DNA from: an uncultured Sulfurovum sp.
GTDB taxonomy: Bacteria; Campylobacterota; Campylobacteria; Campylobacterales; Sulfurovaceae
Assembly: GCA_902727905.1 (NCBI GenBank)
Contig: CACVAR010000075.1
Coordinates: forward strand, 1 to 8,235
Direction: 5' to 3'
Length of the DNA stretch: 8,235 bases
Both the position numbers and the translations under genes were made by a program. Every line of letters starts with the position of its first letter. The first letter of the stretch is position 1. Below are positions 1 through 6,639 of this stretch, one piece after another. The notes under the pieces are model-generated. The model was given only the letters and a program-made list of their open reading frames with translations, ran no database searches and was not told the origin of the DNA.

Positions 1-74
1 CGCAACTTATGGAGTTTAGAGCTGACCCTAAAGCTAAAATAACACGACCAAGACAGTTGTATTTGGGCTCATAG
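1..74 (+). CDS. C-terminal end of an unidentified upstream protein (partial)
   Basis: An open frame enters from the left edge and ends at a TAG at 72-74. It gives 23 readable residues containing the stretch FRADPKAKITRPRQLYLG. The composition looks like real protein, and the stop lies 34 bases before the FabH-like start, so it is probably the preceding gene of the same strand and possibly the same operon. The other two forward frames hit stops earlier (at 16-18 and 40-42). Too little remains to name a family. If the neighbouring ketoacyl synthase belongs to a lipid-modification cluster this could be another enzyme of it, but that is a guess from position only. Confidence 0.5.
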   Translation, partial: QLMEFRADPKAKITRPRQLYLGS

Positions 75-78
75 AGTA

Positions 79-103
79 TGCTATACTTACTTTTTAAAAG
101 GAG
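79..103 (+). promoter_or_regulatory. extended -10 box and ribosome binding site before the FabH-like gene
   Basis: TG-C-TATACT at 79-87 matches an extended -10 element (TGnTATAAT) with one change in the hexamer. The only -35-like candidate, TTGTAT at 57-62, leaves a 19-base spacer, which is long. AAAAGGAG at 96-103 is a strong Shine-Dalgarno match 5 bases before the ATG at 109 and decides that start. The ribosome binding site is convincing. The promoter is only a candidate, because the upstream gene ends just 34 bases away and could read through. Confidence 0.45.
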
Positions 104-108
104 TAGGT

Positions 109-1086
109 ATGCAGCATATAAATATCATAGGAATAGGAAAAGCCTTACCCTCAAATGAAGTTACAGCGAGTATGATAGATAAGCAATGTAATTTAGCAGA
201 GGGAACAACACTCCGTATTACAGGTTTAGAGAAACGCTACTTTCTAAAAGATGAATCGGCTTCAACTCTTATGTTAAAAGCCATTTATCAAGCCTTAGAC
301 AATGCAAAGTTAAAGGTAGATGACATAGACTGCATCATCGCTGCTTCAGCTACCATGCAACAAGCCATTCCTTATAATGGAGCTGGAGTTCATCGACTCT
401 TAAAACCTAAAAGAAACATACCCTCATTTGATATTAATATGACTTGTCTGAGTGCATTACGTGCCTTTGACATCGCTTCAAATCTTTTAGAGACTTATCC
501 GACCATCTTAATTGTCTCCTGTGATATTGCTTCTATTGGTTTAGATTGGTCAGACATTCGCACAGCAGGAATCTTTGGTGATGGAGCTGCTGCGATGATA
601 GTTCAAAAAAGCACACAAGGTGGCATAGTCGTTTCAAACTTTGAGACGCATTCAGAGGGGTTTGAGTACTGTCAAATAGAAGGTGGAGGCTCTAAAAACC
701 CTCCAAGTGCTTACCATGGAGATTACAATGATCTTGCCATGTTTAGAATGGATGGAAAAAAACTCTTTAAACTCAGTGCTAAAATCTTACCAGACTTCAT
801 CCATAATACCCTAAAAACCAAGGGTTTAACCCTTAACGACATAGACTACATAGTCCCTCACCAAGCCAGTCAAGCATCGCTTAATCATATGGTACGTATG
901 TTGAAAATAGAGAAAAGAAAACTCATAGATATTTTTCATAACCACGGAAACCAAGTAGCGACCTCCATACCTACAGCCTTACACGAACTTTTTATGACCA
1001 AAGATTTAACATCAGGTCAGAGAGTGATGTTGGTAGGGACTTCTGCTGGGGTTGGCTTGGGGTTGGTGGTTTGGGAAGTTCCGTAA
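109..1086 (+). CDS. ketoacyl-ACP synthase III family protein (FabH-like)
   Basis: This 325-residue protein is a thiolase-fold condensing enzyme of the KAS III family, which joins an acyl-CoA or acyl-ACP starter to a malonyl-ACP or similar extender in the cytoplasm. The full family length is present. The catalytic triad is visible: Cys113 in NMTCLSAL, His251 in VPHQAS, and Asn281 in HGNQVATSIPTAL. The GIFGDGAAAM segment (about 154-163) and the glycine-rich end (GTSAGVGLGL, about 310-319) also fit. No other fatty-acid synthesis gene is visible beside it, so it is more likely a paralogue with a special role, such as a starter unit for an unusual lipid or secondary metabolite or an OleA-like reaction, than the housekeeping FabH. 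Starter specificity cannot be read from the sequence. The start is fixed by AAAAGGAG 5 bases upstream. By eye it is less AT-rich than the defence genes downstream. Confidence 0.9.
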   Translation: MQHINIIGIGKALPSNEVTASMIDKQCNLAEGTTLRITGLEKRYFLKDESASTLMLKAIYQALDNAKLKVDDIDCIIAASATMQQAIPYNGAGVHRLLKPKRNIPSFDINMTCLSALRAFDIASNLLETYPTILIVSCDIASIGLDWSDIRTAGIFGDGAAAMIVQKSTQGGIVVSNFETHSEGFEYCQIEGGGSKNPPSAYHGDYNDLAMFRMDGKKLFKLSAKILPDFIHNTLKTKGLTLNDIDYIVPHQASQASLNHMVRMLKIEKRKLIDIFHNHGNQVATSIPTALHELFMTKDLTSGQRVMLVGTSAGVGLGLVVWEVP

Positions 1087-1089
1087 TAA

Positions 1090-1133
1090 ATACCTTTATA
1101 GGGTTATAAATTTTAACCTTATAAGGGTATAAT
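1090..1133 (+). promoter_or_regulatory. 17-bp inverted repeat overlapping a TATAAT box upstream of the ATPase gene
   Basis: Bases 1090-1106 pair with 1114-1130 over 17 positions around a 7-base loop; as RNA only two pairs are G-U wobbles (1095/1125 and 1101/1119) and there are no mismatches. The inner arms are GGTTA (1102-1106) and TAACC (1114-1118). TATAAT at 1128-1133 overlaps the right arm and would start transcription near 1140, leaving a very short leader that still contains AAAGGA (1141-1146) before the ATG at 1153. Two readings are possible. It may be an operator covering the promoter of the ATPase gene, or a hairpin ending the FabH-like transcript. The lack of a T-run after the right arm argues against a standard intrinsic terminator. 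Confidence 0.5.
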
Positions 1134-1152
1134 TTATAAAAAAGGATTTCCT

Positions 1153-2355
1153 ATGGTGGAAAGAAGCATAAGACCCATACTTGAAACAGCATTAGAAATT
1201 TCACCGATTGTTTTGCTTAGTGGAGCAAGACAGGTTGGTAAATCAACACTTTCCTTTAAACTATTTACAAATTATGCCATTTTGGATGACGTTGATTTAC
1301 GTTTAACAGCCATTGAAAATCCAAAAGGTTTTTTAAAACGTTTGGAGAAACCAGTTTGTATTGATGAGATTCAAAAAGCTCCTAATCTACTTGAAGCAAT
1401 TAAACTGGATGTTGACAAAGAGAGGGTAAATGGAAGTTATCTGTTGACAGGTTCGGCAAATCTATTAGATATGAAAAAAACAAAAGATACTTTGGCTGGT
1501 CGCATTATAGAGCTTTCACTTTTTCCTTTAAGTGCGAAAGAAAAGAATGGAAAACCTCATGAAAATGTTGTTGATAGCTTATTTGAAAAAGATTTTTCTT
1601 TGTCAAAGGTTGATACAGACTTTATTGAAGAAAGTATCATTTTAGGTGGTTACCCTGAACTTCTAAAGCTTGATACTGAATTAAAAAGAAGACTATGGTT
1701 TAGCTCTTACATATCAACCTACATAGAACGCGATGCTAGAGAGTTGGGAGAGATTCGAGAGATAAATAACTTCTTTAAATTTTTCAATGTTATCGCTCCT
1801 AGAACAGCAAGCTTATTAAATAAGGCAAAAATCGCGAAAACAGTTGCGTTAAAAGATGCAGTAGTTGATAACTTTTTAACCATATTGACACAGCTTTACC
1901 AAGTAGAATTACTTCGACCCTATTCTGAAAATATAGGAAAACAGTTTGTAAAGTCTCCTAAGCTACATATGTTAGACACAGGAATAGTTTGTCATTTGCT
2001 AAGGGTTAAAAATAGCAAAGCGTTAGAAGAGTCTAACTATAAGGGGCAAATCTATGAAACATTTGTTTTTTCTGAACTTAAAAAGCATATCTCTTTTGCT
2101 GTTGATAATACGGAAATATACCATTATCATACCAGTGATAAAAAAGAGATAGATTTTATTTTAAGTAGAGGAGATGATTTATTAGCCATAGAAGTAAAAG
2201 CATCTCACTCTGCTGATAAGGGAGACTTTAAACATATTTTTGATTTTCAGAAGTCTAGTAAAAAGAATGTGATTGGTATTGTATTTTACATGGGTGAACA
2301 TGTTATTGAAGTGGATGAACAGAACTTTGCTTTGCCTTTTGGGATGTTTTTTTAG
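1153..2355 (+). CDS. AAA_14 / DUF4143 ATPase with a PD-(D/E)xK-like C-terminus
   Basis: This 400-residue protein has the standard two-part layout of its family. An N-terminal P-loop ATPase shows Walker A GARQVGKST (24-32), Walker B VCIDEIQ (68-74) and a sensor-1-like LLTGSAN (97-103), followed by LAGRIIELSLFPLS (114-127). The DUF4143 part runs from about 190 to 350 and carries YIERDARELGEI (190-201). Near its end Asp334 is followed by E347-V-K349, the spacing of a PD-(D/E)xK nuclease-fold core, with Glu302 as a possible extra acidic residue. Such ATPases are widespread in bacteria and archaea and their role is mostly unknown; proposals include DNA handling and toxin-antitoxin-like functions. 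The start is supported by AAAGGA 6 bases upstream. The next gene, a winged-helix protein, lies 117 bases downstream behind its own promoter-like region. Function here is not resolved. Confidence 0.88.
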   Translation: MVERSIRPILETALEISPIVLLSGARQVGKSTLSFKLFTNYAILDDVDLRLTAIENPKGFLKRLEKPVCIDEIQKAPNLLEAIKLDVDKERVNGSYLLTGSANLLDMKKTKDTLAGRIIELSLFPLSAKEKNGKPHENVVDSLFEKDFSLSKVDTDFIEESIILGGYPELLKLDTELKRRLWFSSYISTYIERDARELGEIREINNFFKFFNVIAPRTASLLNKAKIAKTVALKDAVVDNFLTILTQLYQVELLRPYSENIGKQFVKSPKLHMLDTGIVCHLLRVKNSKALEESNYKGQIYETFVFSELKKHISFAVDNTEIYHYHTSDKKEIDFILSRGDDLLAIEVKASHSADKGDFKHIFDFQKSSKKNVIGIVFYMGEHVIEVDEQNFALPFGMFF

Positions 2356-2411
2356 ATGAAAGAGAACCATGAACTTGATTTACTTTTAAGTAAAAAGTTA
2401 TTTAAAAAAAC

Positions 2412-2466
2412 TATAATATAGGTATTAAAAACTAAATAGTAGGTTATATAACCTATTAAAAAAGGA
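2412..2466 (+). promoter_or_regulatory. TATAAT box, 16-bp perfect palindrome and ribosome binding site before the winged-helix gene
   Basis: TATAAT (2412-2417) is a consensus -10 box that would start transcription near 2424; no clear -35 is seen. TAGGTTATATAACCTA at 2440-2455 is a perfect 16-bp palindrome lying between the presumed start point and the gene, the usual place for a repressor operator. Its GGTTA/TAACC half-sites also occur in the inverted repeat upstream of the preceding ATPase gene. AAAAAAGGA (2458-2466) is a strong Shine-Dalgarno match 6 bases before the TTG at 2473. Autoregulation by the winged-helix protein encoded here is a reasonable inference but unproven. Confidence 0.55.
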
Positions 2467-2472
2467 ACTATC

Positions 2473-2802
2473 TTGTTAGAAGAATTATTTGGTTCTAAAA
2501 ACCGTGAACGTGTTTTACAATTTATCCTTGCAAACAATGAAGGCTATGCTAAAGAGATTGCAGATTTTTATGATAGTAGTATAGACCCCATACAGAAGCA
2601 GTTGGAAAGGCTAGAGTTAGGTTCTATTTTAGTGAGTCAAAAAGTAGGTCGTACACGGCTCTTTATGTTTAATCCTCGTTATGCTTTTAAAAAAGAGTTA
2701 GAGGCACTTTTATTAAAGGCTAGAGAATATTATGCTCCTGATGAGATTGAGAGGTTGACCAAACAGAGAAAAAAACCTAGAGGTACGGGGAAACCGTTGT
2801 GA
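2473..2802 (+). CDS. small winged helix-turn-helix DNA-binding protein
   Basis: This 109-residue protein begins at TTG, a choice supported by the AAGGA sequence 6 bases upstream and by the typical family opening LFGSKNRERVLQFIL. The helix-turn-helix lies at about residues 24-48 (GYAKEIADFYDSSIDPIQKQ and the following helix) and the wing at about 50-70, ending in the VGRTRLFMFNPRY strand pair. The C-terminus (about 72-109) is a basic helix and tail. Proteins of this ArsR/MarR-like type usually act as repressors. They are often encoded next to, or fused with, nucleotidyltransferase domains, but no such partner is visible here. A palindrome sits just upstream of the gene, which fits autoregulation. 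A role in controlling the adjacent ATPase gene is inferred from shared half-sites only. Confidence 0.8.
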   Translation: MLEELFGSKNRERVLQFILANNEGYAKEIADFYDSSIDPIQKQLERLELGSILVSQKVGRTRLFMFNPRYAFKKELEALLLKAREYYAPDEIERLTKQRKKPRGTGKPL

Positions 2803-2818
2803 AAAAATTGAGGTTTTT
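2771..2818 (+). terminator. possible weak terminator at the end of the winged-helix gene
   Basis: AAAAACCT (2771-2778, inside the coding end) is the exact reverse complement of AGGTTTTT (2811-2818), so a stem ending in a run of T could form. Inside it, ACGG (2785-2788) and CCGT (2794-2797) form a small hairpin with a 5-base loop. The long distance between the outer arms makes this weaker than a classical intrinsic terminator. Confidence 0.3.
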
Positions 2819-3046
2819 AAATATAGAGTAAAGATTCAAAAGAGAAATAGTGGGCTATACTTATTGATATGTTGACGAGTATAATAATTCCTACTACAGG
2901 AAGTAAGACATAGCTTGTTTGATGGTACTATGTTTCCATCTAATTTAAATAGTTATATGTTCTATTTGAATGTATAAAATATTTATACAAATCATAAACA
3001 AAATGAAAAGAAGATAAAATACAAAATACAATTTTAAAGAGTAAAA
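2803..3046 (+). other. 244-base non-coding gap before the restriction-modification operon
   Basis: No protein-like frame or tRNA is seen here. The gap holds several small structures: TTCCT/AGGAA (2888-2892 with 2898-2902, 5-base loop), ACATAG/CTATGT (2908-2913 with 2928-2933), and GATGG/CCATC (2921-2925 with 2936-2940), the last two being mutually exclusive. TATAAT occurs at 2880-2885 and TATACT at 2856-2861. The strongest element, an 8-3-8 dyad at 2971-2989, is listed separately. A small RNA starting near 2890 cannot be excluded but nothing requires one. The stretch looks more like a junction between two independently acquired units than a tightly designed leader. Confidence 0.4.
2971..2989 (+). 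promoter_or_regulatory. perfect 19-bp dyad (8-3-8) upstream of the restriction-modification operon
   Basis: TGTATAAA-ATA-TTTATACA is an exact inverted repeat with 8-base arms and a 3-base centre, ending 57 bases before the methylase start. It contains a TATAAA sequence that could serve as a -10 box. A second candidate -10 (TAAAAT, 3015-3020) lies downstream and would give a leader of about 20 bases. A dyad here fits a repressor operator controlling the timing of restriction-modification expression, as known for C-protein systems, but no C-protein gene is present in the window. The ribosome binding site of the operon is weak (AAAGAG, 3036-3041). Confidence 0.45.
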
Positions 3047-5290
3047 ATGACTTGTAATATACAAATAAAAAATAATAAAATTTATGCACCATTAAAAGAT
3101 AAATGGCTTGTCTTAAAACCAGAAGAAGAAGTACGACAAAAATATATTTGTAGATTGGTTGAGAGCTATGGTTATGATTTAAACCTTATGACTCAAGAGT
3201 TACAAGTTAGTAATTCTTCAAGAGGTCAAGGTCGTGCTATGGCAGACATAGCTATATGGAAATCTGAAAAAGAAAAACTCGAAGAAGATAGCCCTATTAT
3301 AATTATTGAGTGTAAAGCTGAATACTTAACTATTAGAGAAGAAGATTATTTTCAAGGTTTAAACTATGCTTCTTGGGCAGGAGCTGATTTTTTTGTAACA
3401 ACAAACCTTAAAGAGACAAAAATATTTCAAGTAGTGAAAGGTAAAACACCTAATAGACTTAAAGAAATCATTGACATTCCAAGTTTTTCTATTGTAAACA
3501 ATGATAAAAAGATAGAGGAACTTTTAAAACAGACTAAATCTTTTACTAGAGATGAGTTTTCTAAACTACTTACTAAATGCCATAATATCATACGAAACAA
3601 TGATAGACTCTCTCCCGAAGCTGCGTTTGATGAGATAAGTAAAATACTATTTATAAAAATAAGATATGAAAGAAGCAATGATAAAACGCAGCTTTTTTCA
3701 CTTGATGAGTTTAAAAAAGATAGAGAAAGCTATGAAAAATATAAACCTAAAGATGGATTAGAATTTTATCAATTTTTATTTGAACAGACAAAAGAAGAGT
3801 TTAAAGATGATGACCTATTTAATGAACATGAAAAAATGCGAATTAAACAGGGTAGCTTTGAAGCTATTGTAAAGGAGCTTGAAAAGTATAATCTTTCAAT
3901 TACCTCTGATGATGTTAAAGGTATAGCTTTTGAACAGTTTTTAGGAAAAACTTTTAGAGGAGAATTAGGACAATTTTTTACTCCTCGTACAGTTGTAGAT
4001 TTTATGAATGATATTTTAGATCCAAAAGAGGGAGAGGTTATCTGTGATCCTTGTTGTGGTAGTGGTGGATTTTTAATTAAATCATTTGAATATGTGCGAA
4101 GTCAAATAGAAGAAGATGTACATCAAGAAAAAAAGAAAATAAAACAAAACTTTTATGATGAAAGTTATGAAAAAGTAAACGATAAAGAAAAAGCGAAAAT
4201 ATATGAAAGAGTCAATCAGCTTTTTGCAAAATTAAACAATGAATTAAATAAAGATATAGAAAATAGTAGGCTAAGAAGTTTATCATATGATTGTATCTTT
4301 GGCACAGATGCAAATCCTAGAATGAGTAGAACTGCAAAAATGAATATGATAATGCATGGAGATGGACATGGAGGAGTACATCATAATGATGGGCTTCTCA
4401 ATATAAATGGTATCTTTGAAAATCGTTTTGATGTGATACTTACCAATCCACCCTTTGGCTCTCGTATCGAAAAATCTCTTAAAATTACAGAAGAGGATAA
4501 GCTTACAGATAAAACAAGAATAAGTAAATATCAAAAACGCTATGGAAAAGAGATATATAACCAAGCTCAAAGCCAAGTAAATGACAATATAAATAAATCA
4601 TTATTAAGCCTTTATGATACTGGAAAGATGAGTACACTAACAGAAGTTCTTTTTATAGAGAGATGTTTAAAACTCTTAAAAGCTGGTGGGAGAATGGGTA
4701 TAGTTTTACCCGAGGGGGTATTAAATAACTCAAATCTTCAAAAAGTGAGAGACTATGTAGAGAGTAAAGCCAAGATTATTTTAATCACCTCTATTCCTCA
4801 AGATGTATTTATAGCCTCTGGAGCTACTGTAAAGCCCAGTTTATTGTTTTTTAAAAAGTTTACAGAAAAAGAAGCTAAAGAGTATGACGATACAAATAAC
4901 AAAGCAACTAAACTAATTGAAGATAAATATAAAAAACAATTAGAAGATATGGCAAAACAACTATCGAAAAAAGGTAAAGAGGCTTTAAAGGCTGATGAGA
5001 AGAAAAAACTTAGAAAAGATAAAAAAGAGTTAGAGAAAAAAATTGAAGTAGAGATAAAAACCGAAATAAAAGAAAAGTTTAACTATGAGATACCAATAGC
5101 AGAAGTGCAAAAAGCAGGTATCAGCACAACAGGTGCAAAAATAGAAAATGAACTTGAACCACTGCAAGAAGAGTTTAAAGCCTATAGAGAAAAAAATAGA
5201 CTTTGGGAGAGTAAAAAACTTAATATAAAGTATGAAGTAAGGAATAATGATATTGTTAGAATATTAGATGATAAAGAATTAATTTTATGA
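3047..5290 (+). CDS. restriction nuclease / N6-adenine DNA methyltransferase fusion (type IIB/IIG-like RM subunit)
   Basis: This 747-residue protein carries cutting and methylating activities in one chain. The N-terminus resembles the HsdR N-terminal nuclease domain, a PD-(D/E)xK fold: Asp67 in ADIAIW, E88-C-K90 in IIIIECKAE, and a QxxxY pair at Gln103/Tyr107. A helical linker (about 150-300) leads to an N6_Mtase domain with GQFFTP (308-313), SAM-binding motif I DPCCGSGGF (334-342), GTDANP (419-424), a His/Gly-rich loop (437-446) and catalytic motif IV NPPF (467-470). From about 605 to 715 it is a Lys/Glu-rich, probably coiled segment. There is no helicase or translocase motor, and no separate hsdR lies nearby. 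The layout matches BcgI-type systems, where the A subunit both methylates and cuts and a separate S subunit gives specificity. The stop overlaps the S gene in ATGA, so the two are translationally coupled. All key residues appear intact. Confidence 0.88.
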   Translation: MTCNIQIKNNKIYAPLKDKWLVLKPEEEVRQKYICRLVESYGYDLNLMTQELQVSNSSRGQGRAMADIAIWKSEKEKLEEDSPIIIIECKAEYLTIREEDYFQGLNYASWAGADFFVTTNLKETKIFQVVKGKTPNRLKEIIDIPSFSIVNNDKKIEELLKQTKSFTRDEFSKLLTKCHNIIRNNDRLSPEAAFDEISKILFIKIRYERSNDKTQLFSLDEFKKDRESYEKYKPKDGLEFYQFLFEQTKEEFKDDDLFNEHEKMRIKQGSFEAIVKELEKYNLSITSDDVKGIAFEQFLGKTFRGELGQFFTPRTVVDFMNDILDPKEGEVICDPCCGSGGFLIKSFEYVRSQIEEDVHQEKKKIKQNFYDESYEKVNDKEKAKIYERVNQLFAKLNNELNKDIENSRLRSLSYDCIFGTDANPRMSRTAKMNMIMHGDGHGGVHHNDGLLNINGIFENRFDVILTNPPFGSRIEKSLKITEEDKLTDKTRISKYQKRYGKEIYNQAQSQVNDNINKSLLSLYDTGKMSTLTEVLFIERCLKLLKAGGRMGIVLPEGVLNNSNLQKVRDYVESKAKIILITSIPQDVFIASGATVKPSLLFFKKFTEKEAKEYDDTNNKATKLIEDKYKKQLEDMAKQLSKKGKEALKADEKKKLRKDKKELEKKIEVEIKTEIKEKFNYEIPIAEVQKAGISTTGAKIENELEPLQEEFKAYREKNRLWESKKLNIKYEVRNNDIVRILDDKELIL

Positions 5291-6639
5291 GTAAAAATAT
5301 AAATACATTTTTAAAATATATATCTTTACATGAACTTGATTATTGGGATGTAAAAAGATATACAAACAATAATATATTAAAGTTTGATAATGCTATCTAT
5401 TTAAAAAATATTTTAGTACATAAAAGAGAATCCATTTCAAAAGATTTAATAAAAAAAAATAAATGGAATATTATTTCAAAGATTAATTTTTCTGGTGAGT
5501 TGTTTTTAAGAAATTTTGATGAAATAGAAACTTACAAAGGTGCTTTATATAAAGTACCCAAAAATAGTATTATATACTCTAAAATAAATGTAAGACACGG
5601 TTGTATATATTATAATGCAGATGATAAAACACCATTTGCTGTAAGTTCAGAGTATCCTATATTTACATTTGACAATAAAAAAGTTAATGGTGAATATTTA
5701 AAATTAGTTTTAAGAAGTAATTCATTTAAAAAAATACTAGACACAAAAATATCTGGAATAAGTAAAGCTAGAGTAAAAGTAGATGAATTTTTAAATATTA
5801 AAATACCATTACCAATTTTAGAAAAACAAAATAAACTTTTAGAAAGATATAACGCAAAACTTGCATTAGCTCAAAATCAAGAAAAAGAAGTAAAAGAGAT
5901 TGAAGATAGTATTGAGGATTTTTTTAATAGTGAAATCGGATTAGTTAAGAATGGAAATAAATCTAAAAGTAAAATATTATTAAAAACAATCAATTATACT
6001 GACACTGATAAATGGGGTGTTGATAAATTTAACTTAAATAATAATATTACTTATATTAAAAAAAATCCTCAAAAAACTATACAATCAATAGCTACTGTAA
6101 GTAGTGGGGGAACACCAAGTAGAAGTAATAAAGAATACTACACAGGTAAAATACCTTGGATAAAAACTGGTGAAGTAATAAATGATGTCATCATAGATAC
6201 TGATGAGAAAATTACAGAGGAAGCCATAAAGAATAGTAGTGCCAAAATATATCCAAAAGATAGTTTGATAATAGCAATGTATGGTCAAGGTCTTACTAGA
6301 GGAAGAACAGCTAAATTAGGAGTTGATGCCTCAACAAATCAAGCTTGTGCAGTATTGTCAAATATTGATAATAAGTTAATTGATACAGATTATTTATGGT
6401 TTTACCTGATGAATGAATATCATAGGTTAAGAGAGTTAGCAAGTGGAAATAGTCAACCAAACTTAAATGCAGAAATGATAAAAAGTTACAAAGTCGTTAT
6501 TCCTCCTTTTGATATTCAAGAAAAAATAGTTAACGAAATTATAAATAGAAAAGAAAAAATAAAACAATTGAAAAAAGAAGCAATTATGAATCGAGAAAGT
6601 GCAATAAAAGAATTTGAAGAGGAGATATTTACAGTATGA
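5287..6639 (+). CDS. hsdS: restriction-modification specificity (S) subunit with two target recognition domains
   Basis: This 450-residue protein is a two-repeat S subunit that directs the methylase/nuclease to a bipartite DNA site. The first half opens with DYWDVKRY (18-25), has a TRD to about 175 ending in KIPLPILEKQNKL, and then a coiled spacer (about 178-219). The second half repeats the plan: DKWGVDKF (241-248), the common S-subunit stretch SSGGTPSRSNKEYYTGKIPW (272-291), the IPPFDIQEKIV end (405-415) and a second coil to the C-terminus. The two halves are about 223-231 residues apart, and both coils end in similar Phe/Glu-rich stretches. The first TRD lacks the GGTPSR signature and is very AT-rich, so the halves recognise different half-sites. 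The gene overlaps its neighbours by ATGA at both ends (5287-5290 and 6636-6639). The target sequence cannot be predicted by eye. Confidence 0.92.
   Translation: MSKNINTFLKYISLHELDYWDVKRYTNNNILKFDNAIYLKNILVHKRESISKDLIKKNKWNIISKINFSGELFLRNFDEIETYKGALYKVPKNSIIYSKINVRHGCIYYNADDKTPFAVSSEYPIFTFDNKKVNGEYLKLVLRSNSFKKILDTKISGISKARVKVDEFLNIKIPLPILEKQNKLLERYNAKLALAQNQEKEVKEIEDSIEDFFNSEIGLVKNGNKSKSKILLKTINYTDTDKWGVDKFNLNNNITYIKKNPQKTIQSIATVSSGGTPSRSNKEYYTGKIPWIKTGEVINDVIIDTDEKITEEAIKNSSAKIYPKDSLIIAMYGQGLTRGRTAKLGVDASTNQACAVLSNIDNKLIDTDYLWFYLMNEYHRLRELASGNSQPNLNAEMIKSYKVVIPPFDIQEKIVNEIINRKEKIKQLKKEAIMNRESAIKEFEEEIFTV

Noticed and set aside
1090..1130. Intrinsic terminator for the FabH-like gene
   Set aside because: The hairpin is strong, but it is AT-rich and followed by AATTTATAAA and not a T-run, and it overlaps a consensus TATAAT; operator function is equally or more likely, so it is listed as regulatory.
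2356..2421. A 21-codon open frame starting directly after the ATPase stop (MKENHELDLLL...)
   Set aside because: It has no ribosome binding site, is low-complexity Lys/Leu sequence and overlaps the TATAAT promoter candidate; chance in AT-rich DNA.
4283..4576. Minus-strand open frame of about 97 codons inside the methyltransferase gene, with similar ones at 3427-3678, 6085-6288, 2182-2370 and 2352-2537
   Set aside because: They lie opposite genes with clear domain motifs or their flanks, have unnatural hydrophobic/Ser-rich composition and show no ribosome binding sites.
3047..6639. Classical type I restriction-modification (HsdRMS)
   Set aside because: No HsdR with helicase motifs is present; the nuclease domain is fused to the methylase instead. 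An hsdR outside the window is possible but not needed.
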